Positions 60,653 through 64,000 of a stretch of 64,000 nucleotides of DNA are shown in pieces; the first letter of the stretch is position 1; each line of letters starts with the position of its first letter. The notes beneath the pieces are model-generated. The model saw only the letters and a list, made by a program, of their open reading frames with translations, did no database searches and was not told where the DNA came from. The translations under genes and the position numbers were made by a program. This DNA comes from DTWD01 sp963662965 (GTDB lineage Bacteria; Acidobacteriota; Vicinamibacteria; Vicinamibacterales; UBA8438), in the NCBI GenBank assembly GCA_963662965.1, contig OY759970.1, positions 3,286,001 to 3,350,000 of the forward strand, read 5' to 3'.

Positions 60653-60828
60653 CGGAGTCGCGGGCGCTTCCCCCGGACCCCCCTCGCTCGCTTGCGTATG
60701 TTGGGCGTAGCCGGCTTGTTCGAAGTACGAGCGGGGCGCGCAGGGCGCGCCCCAGCCGGCACGGAGTGGGGCAAATGGGGTCCCCACGAGTGCCGGCGGC
60801 GGGGTTCGGGGCCGCAGGCCCCGTCTAA
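60621..60828. repeat. Composite repeat B7 with family C unit
   Basis: Family C at 60621-60696 (AGACCAGGGGAATATCACCC, then GCTTCCCCCGGACCCCCCTC) overlapping the end of trmFO, followed by B7 in minus orientation at 60719-60828 (CGAAGTACGAGCGGGGCGCG; hairpins GGGGCGCGC-AGG-GCGCGCCCC, GCCGGCAC...GTGCCGGC and GGGGCC-GCA-GGCCCC). It ends 13 bp before the xerC start. All three hairpins are perfect in this copy. Confidence 0.78.
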
Positions 60829-60841
60829 GTAAGACGGACTC

Positions 60842-61758
60842 ATGCAGCAGCACGTGCCGGCGTTTCTCGAGTTCCTGCGGCTGAATCGCAATGTGTCGCG
60901 CCACACCGTGCGCGCCTACGGCAGCGACCTGAAGCAGTTCTTCGCGTTTGCCAACGAACGGCTCCGTCACCCGCTCGAGGCGGCTGATTTTGACCACCGT
61001 CTCGTCCGCGCGTTTCTCGGCATGCTCTACGAAGAGGGCAAATCGCGCGCGTCGTCGGCACGGAAGCTCGCGACCATTCGGTCGTTCGCGCGATATCTAC
61101 GGCGCGAAGGGCACCTCGAGCGCGATCTCAGCGCCCTGGTGTCGACGCCGAAGCTCGAGAGGAGGATGCCAGCGTACCTCGATCCAGATGAGGTCGCCGT
61201 ACTCCTCGAGTCGCCTGACGCCGCAACCCCGCTCGGTCGCCGAGACCGCGCGATTCTCGAGCTGTTCTACGCGTCCGGCTTGCGGTTGAGCGAGCTTGTC
61301 GGCCTCGATCTCGATGATGTGAACCTGAGCGGGCGACTCGTCCGTGTGCTCGGCAAGGGCGGGAAAGAGCGGATCGTGCCGTTCAACCGAACCACCGCGG
61401 CCGCCATACGCGTCTATCTCGGTGATCGACGCGCCCTCGTCAAAGGACGCGCCGCGAAGGCGGAGCCGTCACGCCGTCGCCGACGCGTCGCGCCGCGCGA
61501 GCCGCTGTTCGTGAATTATCGTGGGGGACGGCTTTCGAGCCGCAGCGTCGACCGGCTGGTGCGGAGATACGTCATCCGGTCGAGTGCGCGGCTCGCCATC
61601 AGCCCGCACGCGCTCCGCCATTCATTCGCGACGCACTTGCTCGAACGGGGTGCCGACCTGCGGGCGATTCAGGAGCTGCTTGGACACGCGCGGGTCAGCA
61701 CGACGCAGCGCTATACGCATGTGCGCAACTCACAAATCACCGAGCTCTACCGGCGCAC

Positions 61759-61774
<16 letters not shown>
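60842..61774 (+). CDS. xerC: Tyrosine recombinase XerC/XerD-type
   Basis: 310 residues. N-terminal SAM-like domain (FLEFLRLNRNVSRHTVRAYG), catalytic Arg in YASGLRLSELVGLDLDDV, Lys in VLGKGGKERIVPFN, HALRHSFATHLLERGADLRA, GHARVSTTQRYTHV with the nucleophile tyrosine. Xer recombinases resolve chromosome dimers at dif. Which Xer it is cannot be told from the sequence alone. A basic insertion (PSRRRRRVAPREP) lies in the catalytic domain. Start ATG follows repeat B7. Confidence 0.92.
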
Positions 61775-62164
<390 letters not shown>

Positions 62165-63333
62165 CTACTTAACCGCCGCCCGGTCGGCGCCGCCTCTCAG
62201 TGTCTCGATCTCGCAGGCCACCGGCAGCGTGATCCGGAATCGTGTGCCGCCCTCAGGCCGCGGCGAGACGTCGACCCGACCATCGTGCGCATCGACGATC
62301 TTGCGGACGATGGCGAGTCCGAGTCCCGAGCCGCGCGGCTTGGTGGTGAAGAACGGGCTGAAGATCTTTTCCGTCACGTCGGCCGGGATGCCGGGACCGT
62401 CGTCGGTCAAGTCAATCATCACGGACCCCGCGCCGTCAGCGAGGTCGAGGGTCCAGACGACATCATCGCTCGGGACGTGTGTCGCGGCAACCGCGACGCG
62501 GCCCGTGCCGCCCAGCGCTTCGAACGCGTTGATCAAGAGGTTGGTGAAGAGCTGCCGTAGCTGCGTGTGGTCCCCTTGGATGTCCGGGAGTCTGTCGTCG
62601 ACCGCCGTGGTGATCTCGACCTGACCCCGGGCCTCGTGGCCAATCGTGCGCGCGATCGCGTCGCGCAGCACGTCGGGCACGGACGTCCGCTCGACCTCCA
62701 GGCTGATCGGTCTGACGAACTCCAGGACATCGACAACGATCGTGTTTGCGGTCGTCGCTTCGCTGATGATGTCCGACAGGAGCGCCTGCGCGTCATCGGA
62801 GTCTGGAACCTGGCGGTTGAGCAATCCCGCGGTGATCTGAATGCCGGCGAGCGGATTCTTGACTTCGTGCGCGATCGCGGCCGCCATCTCGCCGAGCGCG
62901 GCAAGGCGATCACGTAGCCGGTCACGTTCCGCCAGTTGCTCGACACGGGTCAGGTCCTTGAAGAAGAGCGCCGCGCCGCTGACCATCGCCGTCGATGATG
63001 CGAGACAGGGTGTAACCGATGACGCGCCCCGATCGCCGGAGTCTCAGCTCCGCGCGGTTGGGCAGGTGGTTGAGGTCGAACGCATCAGCCAACACTTGGG
63101 TGATTTCGGGGATGTCCCCGAGGACTTCCGCATACGGGCGTCCGAGATCCGACGCCTTGGGCCTGAGTCCGAGCACGCGATACGCCACATTGTTGATGAG
63201 GGCGTATCGTCTCGTTCCGACGAATCGCCAACAGGCCGTTGCGCATGCCCCAGACGAGGTCGCGATAGAACGTCCCCCCGCGTGCTTCGTCGAGCCTCGC
63301 CGGTGGTGGGGTGGCGCCGTCCCAAGTCGGCAC
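62165..63333 (-). pseudogene. PAS-histidine kinase (NtrB-like), frameshifted twice
   Basis: Three frames reconstruct one gene. First: FYRDLVWGMRNGLLAIRRNE. Second, after a shift near 63205: VAYRVLGLRPKASDLGRPYA and GRVIGYTLSRIIDGDGQ (PAS). Third, after a shift near 62988: LFFKDLTRVEQLAERDRLRD, H-box EMAAAIAHEVKNPLAGIQI, N-box QLFTNLLINAFEAL, DDGPGIPADVTEKIFSPFF and GSGLGLAIVRKIVDAH. The catalytic half alone could be made from the ATG at 62986. The partner regulator downstream has lost its receiver, so the pair is not functional. Confidence 0.83.
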
Positions 63334-63540
63334 GCGTCCGCCTCGAGCCTAGTTTGGTCCGCTCATTTCTTCACAATAACGTAACAAAATCGTTCAATTA
63401 CGGTGGCAAACCTTGTGCCTGTAATTTAGACCTTGTTGTACAACGCCTGGCTAGACAGGAGAGGCCGATACGGAGCGTAAAATGATTACAAATATGTCAT
63501 TCAATTACGAATTTGTATTAATCGTCGCGAGGATCGGCCG
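63334..63540. other. AT-rich intergenic region
   Basis: About 200 bp between the broken kinase start and the ABC-F stop. It is unusually AT-rich for this genome (for example TTACAAATATGTCATTCAAT) and presumably held the promoter of the kinase gene. No RNA gene or repeat was recognised. Confidence 0.4.
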
Positions 63541-64000
63541 CTAGGAAGGCGAGCCCTCCTCAGCTTCCTTCTGGAGGGCTTCCCACTGATTCATGAGATC
63601 ACCGACCTCCCACATCAACGCCTGATGGCGCTTGATTGCGTCGTCCGCCGCGGCCTGAGCTGCGTAGAAGTCGGGGGCCGACATCTTCGCCTCGAGCGCG
63701 CGGACTGTCTCCTCGCGGGTGGCGATGCGCCGCTCGAGGTCGGCAATTCGCTTCTGTAACGCGTCGAGACGTCGCTGCTGGCGGCGCGTTTCCACCTGCT
63801 GACGTTTGTGCACGGCGGCGTGCTTGCCGACAGACGGTCGGGTGGGGGTGGGCGCGCGCGGCGTCGCCTTTCGTGGGGGTTTCGGTCCGGGCTGCGATTG
63901 AGCCTTGTTCCACCGGAACTCTTCGTAGGTGCCCGGATACATGACGGCGTCACCGCGTCCGATCTCGAGAATCTTCGTGGCGAGGTGGTCGACGAAGTAC
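63541..64000 (-). CDS. ABC-F family ATPase, truncated by window edge
   Basis: Only the C-terminal 152 codons are visible. Starting at the edge: YFVDHLATKILEIGRGDAVM and YPGTYEEFRW, the end of the second ABC domain of ABC-F proteins (the D-loop and H-switch region), then a basic Ala/Pro linker and a C-terminal coiled coil (RIADLERRIATREETVRALE). Uup-like ABC-F proteins with such C-terminal coiled coils bind DNA or ribosomes. The 5' part lies beyond the window. Confidence 0.88.
   Translation of the reverse strand, partial: YFVDHLATKILEIGRGDAVMYPGTYEEFRWNKAQSQPGPKPPRKATPRAPTPTRPSVGKHAAVHKRQQVETRRQQRRLDALQKRIADLERRIATREETVRALEAKMSAPDFYAAQAAADDAIKRHQALMWEVGDLMNQWEALQKEAEEGSPS

Noticed and set aside
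23849..60828. GC-rich repeated units considered as a CRISPR array
   Set aside because: Copies are scattered over tens of kilobases, differ in length, have no regular spacers and no cas genes are present.
62165..62986. Catalytic half of the histidine kinase as a normal stand-alone gene
   Set aside because: The missing PAS residues continue upstream in other frames, so the gene is better read as one frameshifted kinase.

Overview
The window is about 64 kb of high-GC bacterial chromosome. Gene content points to Acidobacteriota, probably the Vicinamibacteria (subdivision 6). The basis is gene style rather than any marker search: Ser/Thr kinases fused to PD40 propellers, a CehA/McbA-type metallohydrolase carrying a PD40 domain, tandem DUF5916 outer-membrane proteins, several secreted peptidases (M14, M28, M48), an AbgT transporter, and an lpxC gene that implies a Gram-negative envelope. 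No rRNA, tRNA, prophage or CRISPR array was recognised.

Layout. 1-5.4 kb: end of a heavy-metal RND pump, a TonB receptor and a small CxxC secreted protein. 5.6-10.4 kb: acetate assimilation (acs, a GNAT acetyltransferase, malate synthase G). 10.7-19.6 kb: three toxin-antitoxin modules interspersed with a frameshifted CehA-type gene, a UbiD-like decarboxylase, an orphan TRAP binding protein and a broken kinase gene. 19.5-32.3 kb: secreted M14 and M28 peptidases, an orphan DGQHR protein, pxpA, apaG, aat, an amidase, an IS110 fragment fused to a kinase remnant, abgT and a thioredoxin-like ferredoxin. 32.3-43.2 kb: two DUF5916 paralogues, a hypothetical gene behind a possible sigma-54 promoter, a DapA-family lyase, M48 and NlpC/P60 proteins, an HNH nuclease and an NHL-repeat protein. 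43.2-64 kb: housekeeping genes (uvrA, lpxC, lysA, tmk, the rplU-rpmA-obgE-nadD-rsfS-comF cluster, topA, trmFO, xerC and an ABC-F ATPase) mixed with wreckage: an ECF-sigma/radical-SAM chimera, a multiply frameshifted dprA, and a decayed PAS-histidine kinase plus sigma-54 regulator pair.

The most unusual feature is the intergenic DNA. Three dispersed repeat families sit almost exactly at gene boundaries. Family A elements are about 166-175 bp, share a core, and have terminal inverted repeats that match within a copy better than between copies; several contain the stop codon of a neighbouring gene. Family B elements are GC-rich units of about 70-180 bp that can form up to three hairpins and start or end within a few bases of start or stop codons. 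Family C (about 55-80 bp) often travels with B, and one copy encodes the C-terminus of TrmFO. One A copy lies exactly at the breakpoint of the deleted kinase gene.

Many genes look functional, but at least five loci carry frameshifts or internal deletions. Without reads I cannot separate sequencing error from true decay for the single-base frameshifts; the large deletions are not explained by base-calling error.
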